64,000 nt of DNA from JALYXV01 sp963791545. GTDB lineage: Bacteria; Actinomycetota; Acidimicrobiia; Acidimicrobiales; Palsa-688. The notes below the pieces were generated by a model, which saw nothing but the letters and a program-made list of their open reading frames with translations, did not search any database and was not told where the DNA came from. Positions within the stretch are counted from its first letter, which is position 1; every line of letters starts with the position of its first letter. Location: positions 619,013 through 683,012 of the forward strand of contig CAWBSR010000017.1 in assembly GCA_963791545.1 (NCBI GenBank), given 5' to 3'. A program made the translations under genes and the position numbers. Of the stretch, positions 16,334-24,149 are shown one piece after another.

Positions 16334-16963
16334 TCAGGCGGAGGCCAGGCGAGCGGACACGATCCGGGCCAGTTCGGCCCCGACCGAATCGTCGAGACCC
16401 GTGATCTCGAGGACGACGGCGGGGCCGCGGCCGCCCCCGAGGAAGACCAGCACCCGGCCGTCGGGCAGCGTCGCTGCCGACCTCCCCGGCATCCCGGGGA
16501 ACGCCGCCTTGCCGCCCGGCGGGGTCCACGCCTGGTGCTCCGGGTACAGCTGGTAAAACACGCCCGTCGACCGTCCGCCACTCGACCACCGCCGCCCCAT
16601 GCCGAAGGGTTCCTCGAGGATCTGGCTCTTGGTGCTGTGAGGCACCCCGACCCGGTCCCGCTCCTGGATCGGGAGCAGCGCCGCGGGGTCGGTGAGGCCC
16701 CGCTCCCGCCAGCCGGGCCGGCGCAACATGCCCGGCACATAGGGCGTGCCGTACTGCGGGGCCGGGCCACCTGCGCCCGCTGGCGGAACCGGGCCGGCTG
16801 CACCCGCCGGCGGAGCCGGGCCGGCCACGGCCGGTGCCCGGTTGGACGCGTCGGCGAGGGCATCTCCGGCTTTGCCGGCCGCCTGCTCGGCCAACTTCAC
16901 AGCCTGGTCGGCCGCCTCCTTGGCTTGCTCGGCCAGCTTCTTAGCTCGATCGAGGAATCCCAC
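16334..16963 (-). CDS. Hypothetical protein with N-terminal helical segment and Pro/Ala/Gly linker
   Basis: This 209-residue protein is not recognised. Residues 1-45 (GTG start; LDRAKKLAEQAKEAADQAVK) form an Ala/Lys/Gln-rich amphipathic helix with coiled-coil character. A low-complexity PAPPAGAAGPVPPAG linker (about 46-70) separates it from a compact C-terminal domain of about 135 residues with several strands (RVLVFLGGG, VVLEITGLDD). There is no signal peptide or membrane helix. Its start lies 9 bases after the stop of the upstream YjbR-like gene on the same strand, so they probably form one transcript. No functional claim is made. Confidence 0.65.
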   Translation of the reverse strand: MGFLDRAKKLAEQAKEAADQAVKLAEQAAGKAGDALADASNRAPAVAGPAPPAGAAGPVPPAGAGGPAPQYGTPYVPGMLRRPGWRERGLTDPAALLPIQERDRVGVPHSTKSQILEEPFGMGRRWSSGGRSTGVFYQLYPEHQAWTPPGGKAAFPGMPGRSAATLPDGRVLVFLGGGRGPAVVLEITGLDDSVGAELARIVSARLASA

Positions 16964-16972
16964 GGAGCAACG

Positions 16973-17317
16973 CTACCCAAGGTGACCGAGGTACGCCGCC
17001 GCCACGCTCTTGGGGACGACCATGGTCCAGGCATCGACGACCAACTCCCGCAACTCGTCGCGCTCGATGGCGGCGAGGCGCACCTGGGCCCAGTGGTAGC
17101 GAAGGTCCGATGGGCACGGCATGAGGAACTTGTCGGGCTCCGCCGCCACCAGCGCCTGGCGCTCCTCTTTCGGGAAGGCGAACCCCATGACCGATTCGTC
17201 CCGTGAGAAGGCCAGGTACACGATTCGCCCGACCCGAAACTTGACCCGGTCCCGGACCAAGGTCTCATAGGAGCGGGGGAGCGGGGCCACCAAGGCCCGA
17301 ATCTCCTCGAGGGTCAC
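16973..17317 (-). CDS. MmcQ/YjbR-family protein
   Basis: About 114 residues match the small YjbR-like alpha/beta fold: EIRALVAPLPRSYE, FRVGRIVYLAFSRDE, then LRYHWAQVRLAAIERDELRELV and a late MVVPKSVAAAYL. The family (double-wing DNA-binding-like fold) has no firmly assigned biochemical role. The frame is open far upstream to 17626, but that part (many Arg/Pro, no fold) is out of character. I therefore chose the tandem GTG codons at 17320/17317, just after GGGGGA. The resulting length equals the usual family size. It is followed at once by the hypothetical gene ending at 16334. Confidence 0.75.
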   Translation of the reverse strand: MTLEEIRALVAPLPRSYETLVRDRVKFRVGRIVYLAFSRDESVMGFAFPKEERQALVAAEPDKFLMPCPSDLRYHWAQVRLAAIERDELRELVVDAWTMVVPKSVAAAYLGHLG

Positions 17318-17594
17318 CACTCCCCCAGCTTGGCCCCGCCGATCCCAGATGGTGGGGGGAAAATTCGCACCGCGGCGACGGTTCCCGTCTCGGTGCGCAT
17401 CCACCCGCTTGTGACCGCAGGGCAATAGCCGCGAGCCAGGTCGGGCGGGAACGATGCATGAGGGCGGCGGTCGAGGGTCCCGGCCCGGCCTGAGCGTTCT
17501 CGGGCCCGGATTGCGATCCTGGACGGCATTGGCCTCTTCGACGGTTTCCGCGTCCCGATCCGTTCGGCGTCCCCGGGCGACGGTAGCTCCCGCC

Positions 17595-17780
17595 TTAGCT
17601 GGCGATCTCCTCGCGGTAGCGGTCATCGGCTGTCACGATGTCCGCCTTCAGCGGGAGCAGGGCGGCGGCGATCTCGCCGATCGTGGCGTCGGGAACCCCG
17701 AGGTCGGTCAAGGTGGCCGCCAGGTGCTCGACGACCCTGTCGAAGGCCCCGGCGGTGACGGCGAGTAAAGGGCCCGGGTC
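17595..17780 (-). pseudogene. C-terminal remnant of a group I truncated hemoglobin
   Basis: About 60 residues (PLLAVTAGAFDRVVEHLAAT, then LTDLGVPDATIGEIAAALLP and LKADIV, ending in TAA) match the last two helices of group I truncated hemoglobins. The heme-binding first two thirds are missing. Upstream of about 17780 the frame runs into sequence antisense to the sigma-factor leader with no globin character. No start codon with a ribosome site precedes the fragment. It is most likely a decayed gene whose front was lost when the sigma-factor region became its neighbour. A very short expressed protein cannot be excluded. Confidence 0.55.
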
Positions 17781-17898
17781 AATCCGCGCACGCCCGGTTC
17801 CCGACCGCGGTGAGGATGCTGTACTGGAACTGTCCCGAGGATCGGCGGGGAACCACCCCGACCCCTCCGGTGTAAGAGAGTCGTGGAGGGCCGGCCAC

Positions 17899-18468
17899 GT
17901 GGATGAAGCGACGCTTGTAGAGCGGGCCAAGGACGGTGACATCGATGCCTATCAGCAACTGGTGCGCTGTCATGAGGCGCTCGCCTTCCGAGTGGCCGTC
18001 CTCGTCGTCGGAAACGCCGCCGACGCCCAAGATGCTGCCAACGACGCCATGGTGAAGGCCTTCTACGGGCTGGCGCGGTTCCGGGGGGACGCCCCATTCC
18101 GCCCCTGGTTGCTGCGAATTGTGGCCAACGAGGCCCGCAACCGCCGCCGCAGCTCGGCGCGCCGGGCCAACTTGGCGGGCCAAGTGGCGCTGTCCGGCCG
18201 CGCCTCGGGGGATGCGGCCTCATCCCCCGAGGCCGTGGTCATCGCCTCGCTCGAGCGTCAGGCGCTGTTCGAGGCCATCGGACGCCTCGGCCGGCGCGAC
18301 CGCGAGGTGATCGGACTGCGCTATCTGGCCGAACTTTCCGAGACGGAGACGGCGGCCGTCTTGAACTGCGCCGTGGGGACGGCCAAGTCCCGCCTCCATC
18401 GGGCACTCTCCCGCCTGCGGGTGACGATGGTGGCGGCAGCAGCCGAGGAAAGGGCCTCCGATGCCTGA
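17899..18468 (+). CDS. ECF-type RNA polymerase sigma factor
   Basis: This 189-residue sigma-70 factor has region 2 (DAQDAANDAMVKAFYGL, then FRPWLLRIVANEARNRRR) and region 4 (VIGLRYLAELSETETAAVLN, GTAKSRLHRALSRLR). Regions 1 and 3 are absent, as expected for the ECF class. The GTG at 17899 is chosen because GGAGGG at 17885-17890 is ideally spaced; the longer open frame upstream has no sigma homology. A GGGGAACC at 17847-17854 with TGTAAG 17 bases downstream could be an autoregulated ECF-like promoter, but this is weak. The stop overlaps the following membrane-protein gene by 8 bases, the usual arrangement for a sigma/regulator pair. Confidence 0.93.
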   Translation: MDEATLVERAKDGDIDAYQQLVRCHEALAFRVAVLVVGNAADAQDAANDAMVKAFYGLARFRGDAPFRPWLLRIVANEARNRRRSSARRANLAGQVALSGRASGDAASSPEAVVIASLERQALFEAIGRLGRRDREVIGLRYLAELSETETAAVLNCAVGTAKSRLHRALSRLRVTMVAAAAEERASDA

Positions 18469-19297
18469 GGCCCCGATGGTCGACCTAGAGAACCAGTTGC
18501 GCCAAATGGCTTCCGAACTGTCCTGGCCACCGACGCCCGATCTGGCGGGGCCGGTGGGGGCTCGCCTCGAACGGGAGACGCCGGGCGGCCGGCGGGTCGC
18601 CGGCCCGATCGGGTGGCGCCCCGGCCGGCTCCCCGCGCTCGGCCGGGCGCCCCGGGTGCTGGTCGCGGTGGCGGTCGTGGTGGCGGTCCTCGCCGCCACC
18701 ATGGGCGCGTGGCCCGGCGCTCGCCGGGCGGTCGCCGACCTGCTCGGTCTGCACAGCGTCCACATCTCGACCGGCCCTGCGCCACCGATTCCGACGACCG
18801 TGCCCCAGGCCCCCGTTCATCTGGACCTGGGTCAACCCGTCACCCTGGCCGAGGCCACCCGGCGGATCGGCTTCCCGGTGCGCATACCCAGCGTCGCCGG
18901 ATTCGCGCAACCCGACGCCGTGTATTTCGGCACGCCTCCTCCGGAGGGCGAGGTCACGTTGATGTACCTGCCTCGCGCCGACCTGCCCGCTTCCGCCCAG
19001 ACCGGTGTCGGCCTGCTGCTGACCGAGTTCAACGGAACCATGCAGCCGGGCTTCTTCGGCAAGGTGGCGGAACCGGGCACGACGATCGAGGCCCTCTCGG
19101 TCTACGGCCAGCCGGCCTACTGGCTGGCCGGGGCGCCCCATGCCTTCTTCTACAGCCTCGCCAACGGCGACATTTACCCCGACACACTACGGCTGGCTAC
19201 CAACACCTTGGTGTGGCAGGCCGGTCCCGTGACCCTCCGGATCGAGGGCGACATCACCAAGGCCCAGGCGATCACCATCGCCAACTCGCTCCCCTAG
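18461..19297 (+). CDS. Membrane-anchored partner of the ECF sigma factor (putative anti-sigma)
   Basis: This 278-residue protein has a cytoplasmic N-terminus of about 65 residues, one membrane helix (VLVAVAVVVAVLAATMGAW, about residues 66-84) and an extracytoplasmic domain of about 190 residues. That domain resembles a DUF4367-type sensor fold: VTLAEATRRIGFPVRIP, VTLMYLPR, then a late VTLRIEGDITKAQAITIA. It has no cysteine, so it is not a zinc-type anti-sigma factor. Overlap with the sigma gene and the one-helix topology suggest it senses an envelope signal and sequesters the sigma factor. This is inference from context. Confidence 0.7.
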   Translation: MPEAPMVDLENQLRQMASELSWPPTPDLAGPVGARLERETPGGRRVAGPIGWRPGRLPALGRAPRVLVAVAVVVAVLAATMGAWPGARRAVADLLGLHSVHISTGPAPPIPTTVPQAPVHLDLGQPVTLAEATRRIGFPVRIPSVAGFAQPDAVYFGTPPPEGEVTLMYLPRADLPASAQTGVGLLLTEFNGTMQPGFFGKVAEPGTTIEALSVYGQPAYWLAGAPHAFFYSLANGDIYPDTLRLATNTLVWQAGPVTLRIEGDITKAQAITIANSLP

Positions 19298-19338
19298 GAA
19301 GAACGGAACCACCCATCTTCGGCCGGTGTAGAAGGGGC

Positions 19339-20598
19339 ATGCGACATTGGTTGAAGCCCGTTCTCCTTGGCAGCGCCCTGCTGATCGCGGTGCCCACCGC
19401 CTGTACCACGACCTCCAAGCCGGCCGCCCGGGCCGCCACCGCCAAGGCCGCCGCCGCCAAGGCCGCCGCCGCCAAGGCCGCCGCCGCCCCGACCCTGGTG
19501 CTCGCCACCAGGACCGGGGTCGAGGGGGTTTCGGCGGCCGACGGCGCGCTGCGCTACCAGGCACCCGACGGGGTGCTGAGCGCCGACGGTCAGGCGGTCT
19601 TCGCGACCGAGGGCGACCGGCTGGTCAAGCGAGACACCCGAACCGGGACGGTCCAGCTCTCAGTGGCCGTGGGCTCGGGCCTCGTCGTATCCACCATCTC
19701 GCCCGACGGCCAGTCGGTGGCCCTGACCACCACCCGAAAGAGCTCCTACCTGCCGGCCGGGCGGACTCGCACCGCGATCACCGTCGTAGCCCTTCCCGCT
19801 GTCGTGAAGCACTACGACCTGGCCGGCAACTTTGCCCCCGATGCCTTCAGCATTCCCGGGGCGGGCGGGCTCTTCCTGGTCTCCTACGTTCCGCCCCTGG
19901 CCCCCGACCGCTACCAGATCACCTGGCTGGGGCTTGGAAGCGGCGAGGTCAGCGGCATATTCGGGCGCCAGAAGGAGGCACTCGAGGACATGCGGGGCGT
20001 GGCGGGCACCAAGGTCCTGGCTCCTGACATGACCACCCTGTACACCCTGTACCTCCGCCCCCCCGGCTCGCCCGCCTCGGGCGCCGACAACCTCCGGGCC
20101 GAGGTTCACACCCTCAAACTCGACCAGTCGTGGGCCTATTGCGTCGACCTGCCGGCCGGCTTCGGCGGCTCCGACCTGAGCTCCAGCGCCCTCGGCGTCT
20201 CCCCCGACGGTGCCCACCTGTATGTCGTGGACCGCGCCGTTCGCCAAATCGAGGAAATCGACACCACCGCCCTCACCATCACCCGATCCGCCAAGCTGGC
20301 CTTCACCGCCGGGTCGGGGCCGACTTCGTTGGTCGTGGGCCGCGACGGCCACCTCTACATCAGTGACGGGCCGTCCATCATGGTCGTCCGCACCGACACC
20401 CTCTCCGTCGCCGACCGTTGGCCCATGTCGGGCCCGGTGACCGGGTTGGCGGTGACCGGCGGGGCGGTGGCCGATGGCGGACAGGGCATCGTGGCCAGCA
20501 CGCCTCAGCGGGTCGAGATCCTGGCGCCGACCGGCAGCCGCCAGTCATCGACCGCGGTGCCGGCCGATGCCACCTCCATCAGCCGCATCGTGACCTAG
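19339..20598 (+). CDS. Lipoprotein with beta-propeller-like repeats and AKAAA linker
   Basis: This 419-residue exported lipoprotein starts at the ATG at 19339, just behind GAAGGGG. The signal sequence ends in the lipobox-like AVPTAC. A low-complexity linker (about residues 27-50), encoded by three GCCAAGGCCGCCGCC-type units at 19441-19490, tethers it to the membrane. The rest shows repeated propeller-type strands such as VLSADGQAVFATEGDRLVKR, TISPDGQSVALTTT, LGVSPDGAHLYVVD and VVGRDGHLYISDG. This pattern is typical of YVTN/WD-like binding domains without enzymatic residues. It follows the sigma/anti-sigma pair by 41 bases and may belong to the same envelope-stress unit. The ligand is unknown. 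Confidence 0.7.
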   Translation: MRHWLKPVLLGSALLIAVPTACTTTSKPAARAATAKAAAAKAAAAKAAAAPTLVLATRTGVEGVSAADGALRYQAPDGVLSADGQAVFATEGDRLVKRDTRTGTVQLSVAVGSGLVVSTISPDGQSVALTTTRKSSYLPAGRTRTAITVVALPAVVKHYDLAGNFAPDAFSIPGAGGLFLVSYVPPLAPDRYQITWLGLGSGEVSGIFGRQKEALEDMRGVAGTKVLAPDMTTLYTLYLRPPGSPASGADNLRAEVHTLKLDQSWAYCVDLPAGFGGSDLSSSALGVSPDGAHLYVVDRAVRQIEEIDTTALTITRSAKLAFTAGSGPTSLVVGRDGHLYISDGPSIMVVRTDTLSVADRWPMSGPVTGLAVTGGAVADGGQGIVASTPQRVEILAPTGSRQSSTAVPADATSISRIVT

Positions 20599-20608
20599 GG
20601 TCCCGGTC

Positions 20609-22099
20609 ATGGCGGGGCTGCCGTTGCCACCGGCGCCGGTAGCCAACGGCGAGTTCGTCCCGGGACCGCCGGGGCCCCTGCATGAGGCCATGGGTCACCA
20701 GATCCGGGCCACGGTCGACGCCGCCGCCCGGGCCGCAGGCCTGGACCGGCGCCGGTTTCTTCAGACCGCCGGCGGGGTGGCGGCGTCGCTGGCGGTATTC
20801 GACCTGGCCGCCGCCTGCTCCCCGGGCCGGTCCCAGGCTTCCCCACCCGCGGGCCATTTTAACCTGCCCACGACGACCGACCTTCCCGCCTGCGAGCACG
20901 CGCTGGGCAGCCAGGGCGAGTTCATCGTCGACGTCCATACCCACCACGTGATGCCCGACGCCCCCTGGCGCCGCACCGCTCCCGACACGGTAGGCCTGAT
21001 CGAAGCCATGCTGCCGGGCGGCTGCCATGCTGCCGACCCGCTGCAGTGCGTCAACCAGGCCAATTATCTCCACGACGTGTTCCTGGCCAGCGACACGACG
21101 GTGGCCATGCTGACCGACGTCCCCAACTCGGGGCCGGACAACGCCCCCCTTCCCCTCCCTGCCGCCGTCAACACCGAGCAACTGGTCGCCCAACTGGCCC
21201 ATGGCGGTGCCAACCGGCTGCTGGTCAACAACGTCATCGCCCCCAACGTGGGTGCCCTGGGCGCTCATCTGGAGGCCATGACAGCGGCCGTCAGCCGCGG
21301 CCACCTGGCATCATTCAAGGTCTACACGGCCTGGAACCCAGCCGGCCCCGGCTTCTCCCTCGAGGACCCGGCCATCGGCCTGCCGGTCATCCAGCACGCC
21401 CACGATCTCGGCGTGAAGGTCTTCGTCGCCCACAAAGGGCTGCCGCTGGTGCACTTCGACCCCGCCCACAACGGGGCCGAGGACATCGTGGCGGTGTCGC
21501 GCCAGTTCCCCGACATGCAGTTCGTGGTGTTCCACGCCGGCTGGGATCCCCGCCACCGGGAGGGCCCCTTCAACCCCCGGGCCACCATTGGCGTCGACGC
21601 CTTCCTGGCGGCACTCGACCGCCATCACGTGGCGGCCAACGACAACGTCTGGGTCGACCTGGGCACTGTCTGGCGCCAGTTGCTGACCGATCCCGACCAG
21701 GCCGCCCACCTGTTGGGCAAGCTGCTCACTCGAGTCGGCCAGGACCGGGTGCTATGGGGGACCGACGCCATCTGGTACGGCGGCCCGCAACCGCAGATCA
21801 TGGCGATGCGGGCCTTCCAGATCAACGTCGAGCACCAGGACCGCTTCGGCTACCCCGCCCTCACCGACGAACTGAAGGCCAAGATCTTCGGGCTCAACGC
21901 GGCCCGCCTCTTCGGACTTGACCCTCACGCCACCCGCTGCGCCCTCGCCAGCGATCCCCTCACCGCGGCCCAGCCACAAGCCGCGTCCCTGCGCCGGGAG
22001 GGCGCCATTCCGAGCCCGTGGACACCGAAGGGCCCCACGACAAGGCGCCAGATGCTGGCCTGGCTGGCGTCGCCCCTCACCCGGTGGACGCCGCTCTAG
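20609..22099 (+). CDS. Tat-exported amidohydrolase-2 family protein
   Basis: This 496-residue protein has a twin-arginine-type signal well inside the N-terminus (DRRRFLQTAGGVAASLAVFD near residues 46-65) followed by AAACS, so it may also be lipidated. The metal-binding fold begins at FIVDVHTHHVMPD. It continues with VKVFVAHKGLPL, QFVVFHAGWDPRH and the terminal WGTDAIWYG, the His/Asp ligands of the amidohydrolase_2 (ACMSD-like) TIM barrel. Members hydrolyse or decarboxylate small cyclic or aromatic substrates. It lies 10 bases after the lipoprotein gene and 121 bases before an AhpD-like gene. The unusually long sequence ahead of the Tat motif suggests that a later start could be used. Confidence 0.8.
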   Translation: MAGLPLPPAPVANGEFVPGPPGPLHEAMGHQIRATVDAAARAAGLDRRRFLQTAGGVAASLAVFDLAAACSPGRSQASPPAGHFNLPTTTDLPACEHALGSQGEFIVDVHTHHVMPDAPWRRTAPDTVGLIEAMLPGGCHAADPLQCVNQANYLHDVFLASDTTVAMLTDVPNSGPDNAPLPLPAAVNTEQLVAQLAHGGANRLLVNNVIAPNVGALGAHLEAMTAAVSRGHLASFKVYTAWNPAGPGFSLEDPAIGLPVIQHAHDLGVKVFVAHKGLPLVHFDPAHNGAEDIVAVSRQFPDMQFVVFHAGWDPRHREGPFNPRATIGVDAFLAALDRHHVAANDNVWVDLGTVWRQLLTDPDQAAHLLGKLLTRVGQDRVLWGTDAIWYGGPQPQIMAMRAFQINVEHQDRFGYPALTDELKAKIFGLNAARLFGLDPHATRCALASDPLTAAQPQAASLRREGAIPSPWTPKGPTTRRQMLAWLASPLTRWTPL

Positions 22100-22146
22100 C
22101 CGCCGCCGACTGGGCGCCCGCCATCCTGGGCCGGGCCCGCATTGCC

Positions 22147-22211
22147 GTCACATTCCCTTGTCGCCATCCGTCATTGGAAGAGACGAACGAAACCTCGCCA
22201 ATGTGACAAGG
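22147..22211 (+). promoter_or_regulatory. Alternative inverted repeats in the leader of the AhpD-like gene
   Basis: GTCACATT (22147-22154) is complementary to AATGTGAC (22200-22207). CCTTGTC (22157-22163) is complementary to GACAAGG (22205-22211), which overlaps the AAGGAGA ribosome site. The two stems share 22205-22207 and cannot form together, so this could be a translational switch. The outer repeat could equally be a protein operator. Confidence 0.3.
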
Positions 22212-22220
22212 AGACAACAA

Positions 22221-22679
22221 GTGCAACCACGAATGGGCCACCCCGCCATGATCCTTCCTGACGCCATGGCGACCCTGCAGGCCCTCGGCGCCTGCGTCGG
22301 GAAGGGGGGAGTGCCGAGCCCGACCCTGGAACTGGTCCACCTCCGGGCCAGCCAGATAAATGGCTGCAGCGTCTGCCTCGACGGCCACGCCCGCATCGCC
22401 AAGAAGAACGGCGAAGCCGACGAGCGCCTCTTCACGCTGGCCGCCTGGCGCGACGCCCCCTATTTCAGCGACGCCGAGCGGGCCGCGCTGGCCCTCACCG
22501 AGGCCGTGACCCGGCTCAGCGACCGCACCGACCCGGTGCCCGACGAGGTCTGGGACGAGGCGGCCCGCCACTACGACGAGGCGGCGCTGGCCGCCCTGGT
22601 CCTGGCGATCGCCAACATCAACGTCTGGAACCGCCTGAACGTGGCCACCCGGCAGGTGGCGGGGGAGTGGGCCCCGTAG
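22221..22679 (+). CDS. Carboxymuconolactone decarboxylase-family (AhpD-like) alkylhydroperoxidase
   Basis: This 152-residue protein carries the AhpD core: LELVHLRASQINGCSVCLDG HARIAKK, with the redox pair CSVC and the downstream His, followed by ALTEAVTRL and ALVLAIANINVWNRLN. Such proteins reduce peroxides through the CxxC thiols or act as thiol-dependent decarboxylases. The GTG at 22221 is supported by AAGGAGA at 22208-22214, six bases upstream; the frame farther upstream is a shadow of the amidohydrolase gene. It ends only three bases before the convergent rhamnulokinase stop, so terminators must lie inside genes. Confidence 0.88.
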   Translation: MQPRMGHPAMILPDAMATLQALGACVGKGGVPSPTLELVHLRASQINGCSVCLDGHARIAKKNGEADERLFTLAAWRDAPYFSDAERAALALTEAVTRLSDRTDPVPDEVWDEAARHYDEAALAALVLAIANINVWNRLNVATRQVAGEWAP

Positions 22680-22682
22680 ACC

Positions 22683-24149
22683 TCAGCGCAGGCCGACCCG
22701 CTCGGCGGCCGCCGCCCACCGCCGCCAATCCCCCGACGGCTGGTAGGCCACCAACTCCTGCGTCCGGCGCACCAAGGCCCGCATCTCGGCCAACCCCCCG
22801 CAGACGGCGCCGGCGGCCCGCGCCTGGACCAACACGTTGCCCAACGCCGACGCCTCGACCGGGCCCGCGATCACCGGGAGGTCGCAGGCGTCGGCGGTCA
22901 GCTGGCATAACAGGGCGTTGCGGGAGCCCCCGCCGACGATGTGCACCACGTCGACGCCGCGCCCCGACAGCTCCTGCGCTTTCAGGATCGCCCGGCGGTG
23001 AGCCACCGCCAGGCTGTCGAGAATGCACCGGACCGTCTCCGCGGGGCCCGGGGGCGGGGTCTGACCGGACTCCGCGCACGCTTCGGCGATGCGGCCCGGC
23101 ACGTCGCCGGGGGGCAGGAAACGAGCGTCGTCGGCGTTGATCACCGCCGCCAACCTCGGCGCTCGGGCCGCCTGGCGAAGGAGCGAGCCGAGATCGCCGG
23201 GGCCGTCCCGCTCGGACCACGTCCGCAGCGACTCCTGCAGCAACCACAATCCCATCACGTTGCGGAGGAAGCGGATCGTGCCGTCGACGCCGACCTCGTT
23301 GGTGAAATTGGCCTCCCGACTGGCCTCGCTCAGCACCGGCCCCCCCAGCTCCAGCCCGACCAGCGACCAGGTGCCGCAGGAGATGTAGGACGCCGCATCG
23401 CCCGACGACGGCACGCTGACGACTGCCGAGGCGGTGTCGTGCGAGCCGACGGCCGTGACCGGCGTTTCCGAAAGACCGGTGTTATCCCGCACCTCAGCGC
23501 TCAGCAGTCCTGCCGGCTGGCCTGGGGAACGCAACGGGGGGAAAAGGGACGCTGGTATCCCCAGCCTCTGCATCAGGTCGACGGCCCAGGTGCCCGCCCG
23601 GACGTCGAAGAGCTGGGTGGTCGAGGCGTTGGTAACTTCGGCTCCGATCTCTCCGGTCAGCCAGTACGACAGCAGGTCGGGGATCAGGAGCAGTGTCCGG
23701 GCTGCCTGCAGGACCGGGGTGTCGCGTGCCGCGACCAGTTGGAACCCCGTGTTGAACGGGAGGAACTGGAGACCCGTCACCGCGTACAAGTCACGAGCGG
23801 GAACGACCTCCAGCACCCGGGCCATGACCCCGGCGGTACGGCTGTCCCGATAGTGGATGGGATTTCCCAACAACGACCCGGTCTGATCCAGCAGCCCGTA
23901 GTCGACGGCCCAGGAGTCGACGCCCACGCTGGCAAGGGGGCCGGCTTGGCGGCCCGCGGCCCGCAGGCCGTCCAGCACGGCCCGGTACAGGCCCAGGATG
24001 TCCCATTGGAGTGAGCCCCGGACGAGGACCGCCTCGTTGGGGAAACGCTTGACCTCCACCAGCTCCAACGTGTCCTCACCGACCCGGCCCACCATTACCC
24101 GGCCACTGGAGGCGCCGAGGTCGACGGCCGCCACCGCGGCCGGGGTCAC
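22683..24149 (-). CDS. rhaB: Rhamnulokinase (FGGY family)
   Basis: This 488-residue kinase phosphorylates L-rhamnulose at O1 with ATP. The phosphate-binding start AVDLGASSGRV, the catalytic GVDSWAVDYGLL, HYRDSRT, VGSHDTASAV, ISCGTWSLVGLE and the adenosine loop IVGGGSRNALLCQLTAD are all seen and match RhaB more than xylulo- or glycerol kinases. The GTG at 24149 overlaps the upstream TGA by the GTGA pattern and gives the normal family length; a longer frame begins at 24287 but lacks homology. It is the last gene of the rhamnose operon. Confidence 0.9.
   Translation of the reverse strand: MTPAAVAAVDLGASSGRVMVGRVGEDTLELVEVKRFPNEAVLVRGSLQWDILGLYRAVLDGLRAAGRQAGPLASVGVDSWAVDYGLLDQTGSLLGNPIHYRDSRTAGVMARVLEVVPARDLYAVTGLQFLPFNTGFQLVAARDTPVLQAARTLLLIPDLLSYWLTGEIGAEVTNASTTQLFDVRAGTWAVDLMQRLGIPASLFPPLRSPGQPAGLLSAEVRDNTGLSETPVTAVGSHDTASAVVSVPSSGDAASYISCGTWSLVGLELGGPVLSEASREANFTNEVGVDGTIRFLRNVMGLWLLQESLRTWSERDGPGDLGSLLRQAARAPRLAAVINADDARFLPPGDVPGRIAEACAESGQTPPPGPAETVRCILDSLAVAHRRAILKAQELSGRGVDVVHIVGGGSRNALLCQLTADACDLPVIAGPVEASALGNVLVQARAAGAVCGGLAEMRALVRRTQELVAYQPSGDWRRWAAAAERVGLR

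Noticed and set aside
17318..17626. N-terminal extension of the YjbR-like protein
   Set aside because: The extension is Arg/Pro-rich without fold and would double the family length; the GTG pair behind GGGGGA is a better start.
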